This document shows, in pieces, positions 8,686 through 17,683 of a stretch of DNA of 64,000 bases. The DNA is from Linnemannia hyalina. Taxonomy: Eukaryota; Mortierellomycota; Mortierellomycetes; Mortierellales; Mortierellaceae. The notes under the pieces were generated by a model. That model worked only from the letters and a program-made list of their open reading frames with translations. It was not told the DNA's origin and made no database searches. Location: the NCBI GenBank assembly GCA_019671135.1, contig JAHRHY010000002.1:1860001-1924000 (forward strand). Direction: 5' to 3'. Both the position numbers and the translations under genes were made by a program. Positions within the stretch are counted from its first letter, which is position 1. Each line of letters begins with the position of its first letter.

Positions 8686-9078
8686 ATGCCAAAAAGGATT
8701 TGCAACAGGTGTGACCAAAAGAAGCCTTCATATGATTTCTACGATGATTCCAGAAATACATGTAAGGAATGCAAGATAAAGTCTTCCAAGGAGAGCTATC
8801 AGGCAAAAAAGAATGGTGGAAAGCATGTGAAATCTGGGAGATGTAAGAAAGATGAGGATGTGCAACAATCCGATGATGATTTACAGTATGAGAATAAGAA
8901 GTTAAAGAAACGTGTCAGAAAATTGGAGAAAGAAATGGATAAGATGAACCAAATTATTTCCCAGCAGAAGAGGGAGATTTATATAATAAATGCCTTGATC
9001 AAAGGATTTGCCAGTGGTCTCATGGTAAATCAAGAGGAAGAATTAGATACAGCCAATGTTGTTGAGCTATCGGAATAA
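8686..9078 (+). CDS. Zinc-ribbon/coiled-coil protein, family 1 (130 aa), element B
   Basis: C6-x2-C9 and C26-x2-C29 (ICNRCDQKKP, FYDD...CKECK) form a zinc ribbon of the CxxC...KP..FY...CKxC type also met in phage and large-virus DNA-binding proteins. A lysine/serine linker and an acidic patch (QQSDDD) follow. Residues 68-100 (ENKKLKKRVRKLEKEMDKMN) form a heptad-like coiled coil, so a dimer is likely. The acidic tail ends VVELSE. A DNA-binding accessory or regulator of the element is inferred. It diverges from the 90-aa gene and is followed by a TTTTAAAA box at the 3' end. Confidence 0.8.
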   Translation: MPKRICNRCDQKKPSYDFYDDSRNTCKECKIKSSKESYQAKKNGGKHVKSGRCKKDEDVQQSDDDLQYENKKLKKRVRKLEKEMDKMNQIISQQKREIYIINALIKGFASGLMVNQEEELDTANVVELSE

Positions 9079-9256
9079 ACTTTTAAAATGTGCAATATAT
9101 ATACCTTCCATAAGTAGTATTATGGGAATTATTCCCAGGGAATTCATGTACTGTCAACCAAGCTGGTACCATTATCATCATGATGTATATGCATGAGATT
9201 CACCGGGGACACACGTATAAATGCTATATATGTTATATGAACGTAGGTGTTTTAAA
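9079..9256. promoter_or_regulatory. Subterminal region with GGGAATTATTCCC palindrome
   Basis: Between the 130-aa stop and the right TIR. It holds ACTTTTAAAATG just after the stop, GGGAATTATTCCC at 9124-9136 followed by AGGGAATTC, and GTGTTTTAAAATG next to the TIR. The GGGAAT words repeat the TIR tip and mirror those near the left TIR, so they may be internal transposase binding sites. Confidence 0.4.
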
Positions 9257-9573
9257 ATGGTGGGCATAGCTTAACAAAAGACGAGAAAACAGGTGTACTC
9301 CCTCGCCCAAAAAAAAGCGCTCCAACCTTTTTGTCCTGCCCGATTACCGATATGTAAAATATGTTTATGTTGATACTCTCTCCTTACGTTTTGCTCTTGT
9401 AATACTGCTAGATAACTATGTCCATTTGGATTCTTTTGCTTTTGTATATGTACTCTTTATAGATGTATTTGTTATCTTTTTAAAAACTCCTTCCATAATT
9501 GTCTGTACAAATTCTTGCAACCTCCATTGGTATTCCATAACATATTCATCTATTTCGACCCAAGACGATTCCC
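9257..9573 (-). repeat. Right TIR of element B (a type)
   Basis: Inverted copy of 4758-5074 ending CGATTCCC, followed by TTTGGTGAT of the interrupted copy A transposase gene. Confidence 0.93.
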
Positions 9574-9963
9574 TTTGGTGATCTTATGAAAACATTCGCC
9601 AAGTTTAATAATAAGGAGATTGTAAGAGTTGGATCCAAAAAGGAGTTTAATCTTACATTCCGCCTTTGTCTTCTCTTGCTAAATGTTCGCAACTTTGTCA
9701 AAGCAGTCGACATCGAAGAGCTGCCACATCATCGTGGATGGATGGAAGAAGGAGTGGATTATCCACGAGAAAGGCAACTTATTCCAGAGTTAACACAAAC
9801 CATTACAGTACAAAACAAACTGGAGAATGGTCTTGAGTTACAAAGAATGCAAGAGAAATTTGTAGGAATAGATGTTGCTTCAGATGATGATGATGAACAA
9901 ACGTCAAATAAGGATGATGACGAGGAAATGTCAAACCACGAAGATGATAATACCAGTCTATAA
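9574..9963 (+). pseudogene. Family 1 DDE transposase-like gene of copy A, 3' part
   Basis: Resumes with TTTGGTGAT and then MKTFAKFNNKEIV through the acidic C-terminus, ending at the usual stop. It differs slightly from copy B (NVRNF, EELPHH, LIPELTQTIT), consistent with copy A being older. The first three bases duplicate the TTT at 4755-4757. Confidence 0.9.
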
Positions 9964-9998
9964 TTAACAAAAGTCTTTCCAAAGTTTTTAAAAACCTC

Positions 9999-10309
9999 TC
10001 AAACGCGCTCGCACTTCATATCGTCCTCGCCATGAATACGAACCTTTTTTACTGCACGAAATGTCATCAACGGTACACCTTCGACTCTGCCAATTCTCTG
10101 TAGACCTTGAAGATGCTCCACACGCCATGGTGTCCAAATCTTTGCCAACGATTTTCCTGCGCGCACCTTTATGCCACATGCTGTAATAAAATGCCAACGA
10201 TGTTCAGAACGAAATTCTTTGAGACCGGCCGCTACAATGGTATACTCTTCATCAGGCTTTAGAATTCGGTCGGCTGCAGTATACATCGAAACATGAATAG
10301 TTTTCAGAT
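9999..10309 (-). pseudogene. Family 1 Rep-like gene, C-terminal fragment of copy A
   Basis: Codons from about HLKTIHVSMY (residue 465) to the stop of the 567-aa protein. The last part diverges from copy B: it ends VKKVRIHGEDDMKCERV instead of IRVVNSHNILDMKCERV. It is cut at 10310 by the first 413-bp array unit. The spacing to the transposase stop is 35 bp. Confidence 0.88.
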
Positions 10310-12374
10310 GGGAATCGTCTTGGGTCGAAATAGATGAATATGTTATGGAATACCAATGGAGGTTGCAAGAATTTGTACAGACAATTATGGAAGGAGTTTT
10401 TAAAAAGATAACAAATACATCTATAAAGAGTACATATACAAAAGCAAAAGAATCCAAATGGACATAGTTATCTAGCAGTATTACAAGAGCAAAACGTAAG
10501 GAGAGAGTATCAACATAAACATATTTTACATATCGGTAATCGGGCAGGACAAAAAGGTTGGAGCGCTTTTTTTTGGGCGAGGGAGTACCCAACCCACGCA
10601 TTGGAATATTAAAGTAGATCAAGAGTAGATTATAAAATAAGAGATACATAATAGGTCAACGTGGGGAATATATTTGTCGCGGATATCAAAGCCAATCTGT
10701 AAAACAAAATACACATCTAAATGGGAATCGTCTTGGGTCGAAATAGATGAATATGTTATGGAATACCAATGGAGGTTGCAAGAATTTGTACAGACAATTA
10801 TGGAAGGAGTTTTTAAAAAGATAACAAATACATCTATAAAGAGTACATATACAAAAGCAAAAGAATCCAAATGGACATAGTTATCTAGCAGTATTACAAG
10901 AGCAAAACGTAAGGAGAGAGTATCAACATAAACATATTTTACATATCGGTAATCGGGCAGGACAAAAAGGTTGGAGCGCTTTTTTTTGGGCGAGGGAGTA
11001 CCCAACCCACGCATTGGAATATTAAAGTAGATCAAGAGTAGATTATAAAATAAGAGATACATAATAGGTCAACGTGGGGAATATATTTGTCGCGGATATC
11101 AAAGCCAATCTGTAAAACAAAATACACATCTAAATGGGAATCGTCTTGGGTCGAAATAGATGAATATGTTATGGAATACCAATGGAGGTTGCAAGAATTT
11201 GTACAGACAATTATGGAAGGAGTTTTTAAAAAGATAACAAATACATCTATAAAGAGTACATATACAAAAGCAAAAGAATCCAAATGGACATAGTTATCTA
11301 GCAGTATTACAAGAGCAAAACGTAAGGAGAGAGTATCAACATAAACATATTTTACATATCGGTAATCGGGCAGGACAAAAAGGTTGGAGCGCTTTTTTTT
11401 GGGCGAGGGAGTACCCAACCCACGCATTGGAATATTAAAGTAGATCAAGAGTAGATTATAAAATAAGAGATACATAATAGGTCAACGTGGGGAATATATT
11501 TGTCGCGGATATCAAAGCCAATCTGTAAAACAAAATACACATCTAAATGGGAATCGTCTTGGGTCGAAATAGATGAATATGTTATGGAATACCAATGGAG
11601 GTTGCAAGAATTTGTACAGACAATTATGGAAGGAGTTTTTAAAAAGATAACAAATACATCTATAAAGAGTACATATACAAAAGCAAAAGAATCCAAATGG
11701 ACATAGTTATCTAGCAGTATTACAAGAGCAAAACGTAAGGAGAGAGTATCAACATAAACATATTTTACATATCGGTAATCGGGCAGGACAAAAAGGTTGG
11801 AGCGCTTTTTTTTGGGCGAGGGAGTACCCAACCCACGCATTGGAATATTAAAGTAGATCAAGAGTAGATTATAAAATAAGAGATACATAATAGGTCAACG
11901 TGGGGAATATATTTGTCGCGGATATCAAAGCCAATCTGTAAAACAAAATACACATCTAAATGGGAATCGTCTTGGGTCGAAATAGATGAATATGTTATGG
12001 AATACCAATGGAGGTTGCAAGAATTTGTACAGACAATTATGGAAGGAGTTTTTAAAAAGATAACAAATACATCTATAAAGAGTACATATACAAAAGCAAA
12101 AGAATCCAAATGGACATAGTTATCTAGCAGTATTACAAGAGCAAAACGTAAGGAGAGAGTATCAACATAAACATATTTTACATATCGGTAATCGGGCAGG
12201 ACAAAAAGGTTGGAGCGCTTTTTTTTGGGCGAGGGAGTACCCAACCCACGCATTGGAATATTAAAGTAGATCAAGAGTAGATTATAAAATAAGAGATACA
12301 TAATAGGTCAACGTGGGGAATATATTTGTCGCGGATATCAAAGCCAATCTGTAAAACAAAATACACATCTAAAT
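10310..12374 (+). repeat. Five direct 413-bp units of the family 1 end
   Basis: Units start at 10310, 10723, 11136, 11549 and 11962, each beginning GGGAATCGTC; copy C starts in the same register at 12375. Each unit is the outer 279 bp of the a-type TIR (to GAGGGAGTAC) plus a 134-bp spacer (CCAACCCACGC ... ACATCTAAAT) that is absent from element B. The units appear identical by eye. The open frames of 68 and 147 codons that repeat here are by-products of the TIR and are not listed as genes. Confidence 0.95.
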
Positions 12375-12691
12375 GGGAATCGTCTTGGGTCGAAATAGAT
12401 GAATATGTTATGGAATACCAATGGAGGTTGCAAGAATTTGTACAGACAATTATGGAAGGAGTTTTTAAAAAGATAACAAATACATCTATAAAGAGTACAT
12501 ATACAAAAGCAAAAGAATCCAAATGGACATAGTTATCTAGCAGTATTACAAGAGCAAAACGTAAGGAGAGAGTATCAACATAAACATATTTTACATATCG
12601 GTAATCGGGCAGGACAAAAAGGTTGGAGCGCTTTTTTTTGGGCGAGGGAGTACACCTGTTTTCTCGTCTTTTGTTAAGCTATGCCCACCAT
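12375..12691 (+). repeat. Left TIR of element C
   Basis: a-type 317-bp TIR, continuous with the 413-bp array on its left. Confidence 0.92.
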
Positions 12692-12778
12692 GTCTTAATA
12701 TGACATATCTGGGGAATTCTAGGGAATAATTGACATAATTACGTGTGTATAATCCCTATTTTTGCAGAAAACGACATT

Positions 12779-14059
12779 ATGGAGACTGATACCATCGTAA
12801 ACCCTACGCCAAAGAAACTTGCACGGCTGCTTGATAATCTGTTGGAGAACGAATGGGGATTTCTTGATGAACCGTGGCCAATGTGCCCAAAGGTCAAGAC
12901 ATTTCATCGTTCAGAGTTGAAACCAATTGCAAGAATACAGGATATGAAAAAGGTGTTGATGAAGAGACTTGGAGCCATACCAGTGTTTTTCTTTCTATCT
13001 ACCATCTGGAGTAAACACTATTTCCCTGGTCCATATAACGCACTTGAGAAAGGAATTGCATTCTTGTACTTTTTCGTCGCTGGAGAGACTATGGATTCCA
13101 TGGCACAGTATATGCCAAAGTCCACATTCCATTTGATATACAGCACATTCGTCAAGGTGGAACGTGCATTATTTGAGAAGGAGATTACACGCTGTTTTGC
13201 ATCTATGTTCTCTTCGTTGGAAATTCGTATTCGAACAGCCAATTGGAAAAATCCCCCAATGTTCAAGCATGTAACTCTCTACTTGGATGGTCATGACTCT
13301 CGAGCAACATATGGGGAAGATAAAGCAGCAATGTATTCTTATAAGTTAAAGAAATCGGGTTTGAGAACGCAAGTGGCCATCGATGCCAATGGAATGGTTC
13401 TCTTTGTATCCAAATCAGCGTCATGTCATGATAACAACGATGGGAAAATGTTACAAGAGATGGGCATTGGCAAGAAGATGGACAGCATGGACTGTATTGC
13501 TCTCGATGGAGGATATACACAATACATTGGCGATATTGTGGAAAAAGAAAAGTTGGACGAGCGTAACTTCTGTTTTCCCATCCGTAAGAAACGACTACAG
13601 CAACTCCACGAAGAGGAATCCAACTTTAATGCTATGTTTGGTGGATTTCGATCTACGTCAGAGGCTGTCTTTGGTGATCTCATGAAAACATTCGCCAAGT
13701 TTAATAACAAGGAGATTGTAAGAGTTGGATCCAAAAAGGAGTTTAATCTTACATTCCGCCTTTGTCTTCTGTTGCTAAATATTCGCAACTTTGTTAAAGC
13801 AGTGGACATCGAAGAGCAGCCACATCATCGTGGATGGATGGAAGAAGGAGTAGATTATCCACGAGAAAGGCAACTTGTCCCAGAGTTAACTCAAACCGTT
13901 ACAGTACAAAACAAACTGGAAAATGGTCTTGAGTTACAAAGAATGCAAGAGAAATTTGTAGGAATAGATGTTGCTTCAGATGATGATGATGAACAAACGT
14001 CAAATAAGGATGATGACGAGGAAATGTCAAACCACGAAGATGATAATACCAGTCTATAA
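12779..14059 (+). CDS. DDE transposase-like protein, family 1 (426 aa), element C
   Basis: Same protein as 5162-6442, no amino-acid difference seen (including His217 and Met234). D170, D173, D243 and E295 are present. Converges on the Rep-like gene with 25 bp between stops. Copies B and C must be very recent relatives. Confidence 0.85.
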   Translation: METDTIVNPTPKKLARLLDNLLENEWGFLDEPWPMCPKVKTFHRSELKPIARIQDMKKVLMKRLGAIPVFFFLSTIWSKHYFPGPYNALEKGIAFLYFFVAGETMDSMAQYMPKSTFHLIYSTFVKVERALFEKEITRCFASMFSSLEIRIRTANWKNPPMFKHVTLYLDGHDSRATYGEDKAAMYSYKLKKSGLRTQVAIDANGMVLFVSKSASCHDNNDGKMLQEMGIGKKMDSMDCIALDGGYTQYIGDIVEKEKLDERNFCFPIRKKRLQQLHEEESNFNAMFGGFRSTSEAVFGDLMKTFAKFNNKEIVRVGSKKEFNLTFRLCLLLLNIRNFVKAVDIEEQPHHRGWMEEGVDYPRERQLVPELTQTVTVQNKLENGLELQRMQEKFVGIDVASDDDDEQTSNKDDDEEMSNHEDDNTSL

Positions 14060-14084
14060 TTAACAAAAGTCTTTTAAAAACCTC

Positions 14085-15788
14085 TCAAACGCGCTCGCAC
14101 TTCATATCAAGTATATTATGTGAATTAACCACTCTAATCGCTCGAAATGTCATGAACGGCACACCTTTCACACTACCAATTCTCTGTAGACCTTGAAGAT
14201 GCTCCACACGCCATGGTGTCCAAATCTTTGCCAACGATTTTCCTGCGCGCACCTTTATGCCACATGCTGTAATAAAATGCCAACGATGTTCAGAACGAAA
14301 TTCTTTGAGACCGGCCGCTACAATGGTATACTCCTCATCAGGCTTTAGAATTCGGTCGGCTGCAGTATACATCGAAACATGAATAGTTTTCAGATGTAAT
14401 ACATTTGTATCTACTGTATCTTCATCATATTCGAAGATATCTGCAAGTGGGGCACTATACCTGTTATGAACACGCTTTGGCCAGGCAATAGAGATGTTGT
14501 CAACTTCCACAATTCCAACTTTGCTAAATTTACGAATGACGTTAGAAGATGCATCCCTCGAAGGAAACATTCCTTTTTGCGAGCCAGCAACTAGCGTGAT
14601 GGCAGTACATCCAGGCTCGCGCTTAAATGTCCTTATTTCGCCCAAAATAACTTCATCTTTCCCATTTACCTCTTCTACATGTCCTTCCACAAAATATATA
14701 GGTCTATCGTTAAAGGAATAGTTAGCCAGCAAAAGTGTAATAAGCTCGGGGTTCTTAAAGTTTTGCCACATATATCCATACTTCTTAGAGGTTACCGAAT
14801 TCCACCAGTGACAATAAGCAAACAGTTTCTCATGTGGAAAATGTACAGCCACCATCGAGGTAATGCATTTTGCACGTTCCTCCCACTGCATCTCAAAGGA
14901 ACATTTAAATGTTTTACATTTCTTCAAGAGATTCTTTGTCTTGTCCATTTCGTCTTGATATGACTGAAGAGATCTCAAAGATGAACCTTCAAACGTCAGC
15001 TCGATACGACTATAACCATGCTTTTTATATTTTTTAACTCGTCGTCCAAATGCTGTTTCTTTCTCCACCAAATCCTCCAAACGTGAACCAAGGCTCTTTC
15101 GCACCTCGGCACTTTCCAAAATCTGGACAAATTTGTTATACACCTTATATCGGATATTCTTTGTATCCCCTTTTCGACCTCTCCATGAAATACAATGATG
15201 TCCTACTCTTCCCACATCATCGACAATTTTTGTAGTTTTCGTTTGTTTTAGCAATCTCTCCACGTGCAGTCGTGTGGTAATACGTGTACAATCATAGGCA
15301 AAGTCTATGTCATGTAAAGCAATGCCGCTCTCGTTCAAGCTAGACAACATGTTCGTCAAAATTGGCACAACAATCTTTGCGCGGGAAAAATCTAAAGAAA
15401 CCTTGATGGCAATAAATCCCTGTTGGTATTCTTTTCCAACAAACAACTTTCTATGGCGTTTGACCATGCGCGGAGAAAAATAGTTATCATCCATTTTAAC
15501 CTGCCTAGCATCGACCAACTTTACAGATTCCACATTTAAATCGGTGTGGTTAAATGCATCGCGCAGTTCAGCAATGTACTTTCCAATTGCTGTACCTTTA
15601 GTGGTATCGTCAGCAAAGTTATATATACCCCAAAAGATGATGGAATCGCAAAAGAGTTTGGAGAATTTGGTGAATCCTTTTCTCTCCACACTGCCAAATG
15701 GTGCTGACTGTAGATTACCCACATTTGACAGCAAATGGGAAATTTCGTTGATGGCTTTGTTTATCAGAGATTCTTTTGTTGGCGACAT
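14085..15788 (-). CDS. Rep-like protein, family 1 (567 aa), element C
   Basis: Same protein as 6468-8171 with no amino-acid difference seen. All three Rep_trans-like blocks are intact (LHDIDFAYD, YKVYNK, RIELTF). See the element B entry for the reasoning on function. Confidence 0.82.
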   Translation of the reverse strand: MSPTKESLINKAINEISHLLSNVGNLQSAPFGSVERKGFTKFSKLFCDSIIFWGIYNFADDTTKGTAIGKYIAELRDAFNHTDLNVESVKLVDARQVKMDDNYFSPRMVKRHRKLFVGKEYQQGFIAIKVSLDFSRAKIVVPILTNMLSSLNESGIALHDIDFAYDCTRITTRLHVERLLKQTKTTKIVDDVGRVGHHCISWRGRKGDTKNIRYKVYNKFVQILESAEVRKSLGSRLEDLVEKETAFGRRVKKYKKHGYSRIELTFEGSSLRSLQSYQDEMDKTKNLLKKCKTFKCSFEMQWEERAKCITSMVAVHFPHEKLFAYCHWWNSVTSKKYGYMWQNFKNPELITLLLANYSFNDRPIYFVEGHVEEVNGKDEVILGEIRTFKREPGCTAITLVAGSQKGMFPSRDASSNVIRKFSKVGIVEVDNISIAWPKRVHNRYSAPLADIFEYDEDTVDTNVLHLKTIHVSMYTAADRILKPDEEYTIVAAGLKEFRSEHRWHFITACGIKVRAGKSLAKIWTPWRVEHLQGLQRIGSVKGVPFMTFRAIRVVNSHNILDMKCERV

Positions 15789-15833
15789 AATAAAAGGTAT
15801 ACTTAGGTTTTAAAAAGTTTATAATTTAGGTCG

Positions 15834-16106
15834 TCATTTTTTTCTAAGCATATATTCACCAGCGTCTTTCTCGGTAAGTAATCCATCTGCACGTATTTTG
15901 TCACGTAGGAGTTGATAAGATGCCTCTAATAACTTTTTTATGCCGTTAGTGCCAAATATAGTGGCGTCTTGTGGAAAGAGATTACGATGATAGTCCAGAA
16001 ATTCATCCAAATAGATAAACATACACAATTCCAGATTCTTTGCATAGATAAAATCGGCAACAACTTCCCGCTGGCGCGATTTAGTTAAACGTGATGGCCT
16101 GGGCAT
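15834..16106 (-). CDS. Small basic protein, family 1 (90 aa), element C, chimeric
   Basis: The first 39 residues differ from B (Ser5, Ser10, Arg13, Ala22, Ile31, Tyr39) and match the diverged copy D at 19369-19581 where the two overlap; the rest matches B. The D-like tract runs from about 15965 to about 16157, into the upstream region. This is the pattern of gene conversion or recombination between elements. The frame remains open. Confidence 0.78.
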   Translation of the reverse strand: MPRPSRLTKSRQREVVADFIYAKNLELCMFIYLDEFLDYHRNLFPQDATIFGTNGIKKLLEASYQLLRDKIRADGLLTEKDAGEYMLRKK

Positions 16107-16301
16107 AATAATTACGGAGTTAAGACTTTAAGATCCGTGTTCCATAATGTACTGCTTTGTCAATTACTCCCTTGAATAGATACAACTTGACATCTATATT
16201 AGATATTGTTGTATATGGCCCTCAAACACAAACATTGAGAGAAATATTCCCGGGAAAAAACGTGGTATATCAAGTATCAAGAGATCACCATTCCGCCTAA
16301 T
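16107..16301. promoter_or_regulatory. Divergent promoter region of element C, part replaced
   Basis: The half next to the 90-aa gene (TAATTACGGAGTTAAGAC ... TGTACTGC) differs from B and lacks its CCTATATACC box; from about 16158 (TGTCAATTACTCCC) it matches B again, including GTGGTATATCAAG before the 130-aa gene. Confidence 0.45.
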
Positions 16302-16694
16302 ATGCCAAAAAGGATTTGCAACAGATGTGACCAAAAGAAGCCTTCATATGATTTCTACGATGATTCCAGAAATACATGTAAGGAATGCAAGATAAAGTCT
16401 TCCAAGGAGAGCTATCAGGCAAAAAAGAATGGTGGAAAGCATGTGAAATCTGGGAGATGTAAGAAAGATGAGGATGTGCAACAATCCGATGATGATTTAC
16501 AGTATGAGAATAAGAAGTTAAAGAAACGTGTCAGAAAATTAGAGAAAGAAATGGATAAGATGAACCAAATTATTTCCCAGCAGAAGAGGGAGATTTATAT
16601 AATAAATGCCTTGATCAAAGGATTTGCCAGTGGTCTCATGGTAAATCAAGAGGAAGAATTAGATACAGCCAATGTTGTTGAGCTATCGGAATAA
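16302..16694 (+). CDS. Zinc-ribbon/coiled-coil protein, family 1 (130 aa), element C
   Basis: As 8686-9078, with C6, C9, C26, C29, Ser15, Glu83 and Arg96. No amino-acid difference from B seen. Confidence 0.8.
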   Translation: MPKRICNRCDQKKPSYDFYDDSRNTCKECKIKSSKESYQAKKNGGKHVKSGRCKKDEDVQQSDDDLQYENKKLKKRVRKLEKEMDKMNQIISQQKREIYIINALIKGFASGLMVNQEEELDTANVVELSE

Positions 16695-16872
16695 ACTTTT
16701 AAAATGTGCAATATATATACCTTCCATAAGTAGTATTATGGGAATTATTCCCAGGGAATTCATGTACTGTCAACCAAGCTGGTACCATTATCATCATGAT
16801 GTATATGCATGAGATTCACCGTGGACACACGTATAAATGCTATATATGTTATATGAACGTAGGTGTTTTAAA

Positions 16873-17189
16873 ATGGTGGGCATAGCTTAACAAAAGACGA
16901 GAAAACAGGTGTACTCCCTCGCCCAAAAAAAAGCGCTCCAACCTTTTTGTCCTGCCCGATTACCGAGATGTAAAATATGTTTATGTTGATACTCTTTACC
17001 TACGTTTTGCTCTTATAATACTGCTAGATAACTATGTCCATTTGGATCCTTTTGCTTTTGTATATGTACTCTTTATAGATATATTTGTTATCTTTTTAAA
17101 AACTCCTTCCATAATTGTCTGTACAAATTCTTGCAACTTCCATTGGTATTCCATAACATATTTACCTATTTCGACCCAAGACGATTCCC
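16873..17189 (-). repeat. Right TIR of element C, diverged type
   Basis: Same length as other TIRs and ends CGATTCCC, but carries private changes (CCGAGATG, CTTTACCTACG, CTTATAATACTG, ATTTACCTATTTC). The two TIRs of C therefore do not match each other as B's do, which fits its recombinant right part. Confidence 0.9.
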
Positions 17190-17648
17190 AATGTCATTCG
17201 TAAATTTAGCAAAGTTGGAATTGTGGAAGTTGACAACATCTCTATTGCCTGGCCAAAGCGTGTTCATAACAGGTATAGTGCCCCACTTGCAGATATCTTC
17301 GAATATGATGAAGATACAGTAGATACAAATGTATTACATCTGAAAACTATTCATGTTTCGATGTATACTGCAGCCGACCGAATTCTAAAGCCTGATGAGG
17401 AGTATACCATTGTAGCGGCCGGTCTCAAAGAATTTCGTTCTGAACATCGTTGGCATTTTATTACAGCATGTGGCATAAAGGTGCGCGCAGGAAAATCGTT
17501 GGCAAAGATTTGGACACCATGGCGTGTGGAGCATCTTCAAGGTCTACAGAGAATTGGTAGTGTGAAAGGTGTGCCGTTCATGACATTTCGAGCGATTAGA
17601 GTGGTTAATTCACATAATATACTTGATATGAAGTGCGAGCGCGTTTGA
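17190..17648 (+). pseudogene. Family 1 Rep-like gene, C-terminal fragment
   Basis: Codons 416-567 in frame from the base after the TIR (NVIRKFSKV ... DMKCERV). The N-terminal 415 codons with all Rep-type motifs are missing. It forms the right half of an inverted family 1 copy with the transposase gene at 17684-18964 and TIR at 19052-19368. Confidence 0.9.
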
Positions 17649-17683
17649 GAGGTTTTTAAAAACTTTGGAAAGACTTTTGTTAA

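Larger units (their letters stand above)
4758..9573 (+). mobile_element. Family 1 element B, complete (4.8 kb, four genes)
   Basis: Reference copy. It is bounded by 317-bp TIRs (4758-5074 and 9257-9573), outer ends GGGAATCG...CGATTCCC, inserted in the copy A transposase gene with TTT on both sides. Gene order is DDE transposase-like >, < Rep-like, < 90-aa, > zinc ribbon, all open. It has no 413-bp end array, unlike C, E and H. A DDE transposase with a 3-bp duplication fits a PIF/Harbinger-like cut-and-paste element, but the Rep-like gene and long TIRs are not usual for that group. Confidence 0.93.
12375..17189 (+). mobile_element. Family 1 element C, complete, with array on its left
   Basis: Left TIR 12375-12691 (a type), four open genes in the standard order, right TIR 16873-17189 of a diverged type. 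It shares the 25-bp convergent spacer with B. The left flank (Rep-like gene on the minus strand) and right flank (Rep-like gene on the plus strand) do not match as one target site, so the surroundings were rearranged after insertion. Confidence 0.92.

Noticed and set aside
10310..12374. CRISPR array or telomeric/centromeric satellite as an explanation for the 413-bp repeats.
   Set aside because: Units are direct copies of a transposon end with a constant spacer, not short repeats with variable spacers, and they adjoin intact elements in register.
10619..12532. Repeated open frames of 68, 83 and 147 codons in the 413-bp arrays, on both strands.
   Set aside because: They lie in TIR sequence. 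Comparing a- and b-type TIRs, nearly all differences in the 68-codon frame change the amino acid (about eight replacement against one silent), and the antisense frame behaves the same way, so there is no sign of purifying selection. Their starts depend on the spacer.
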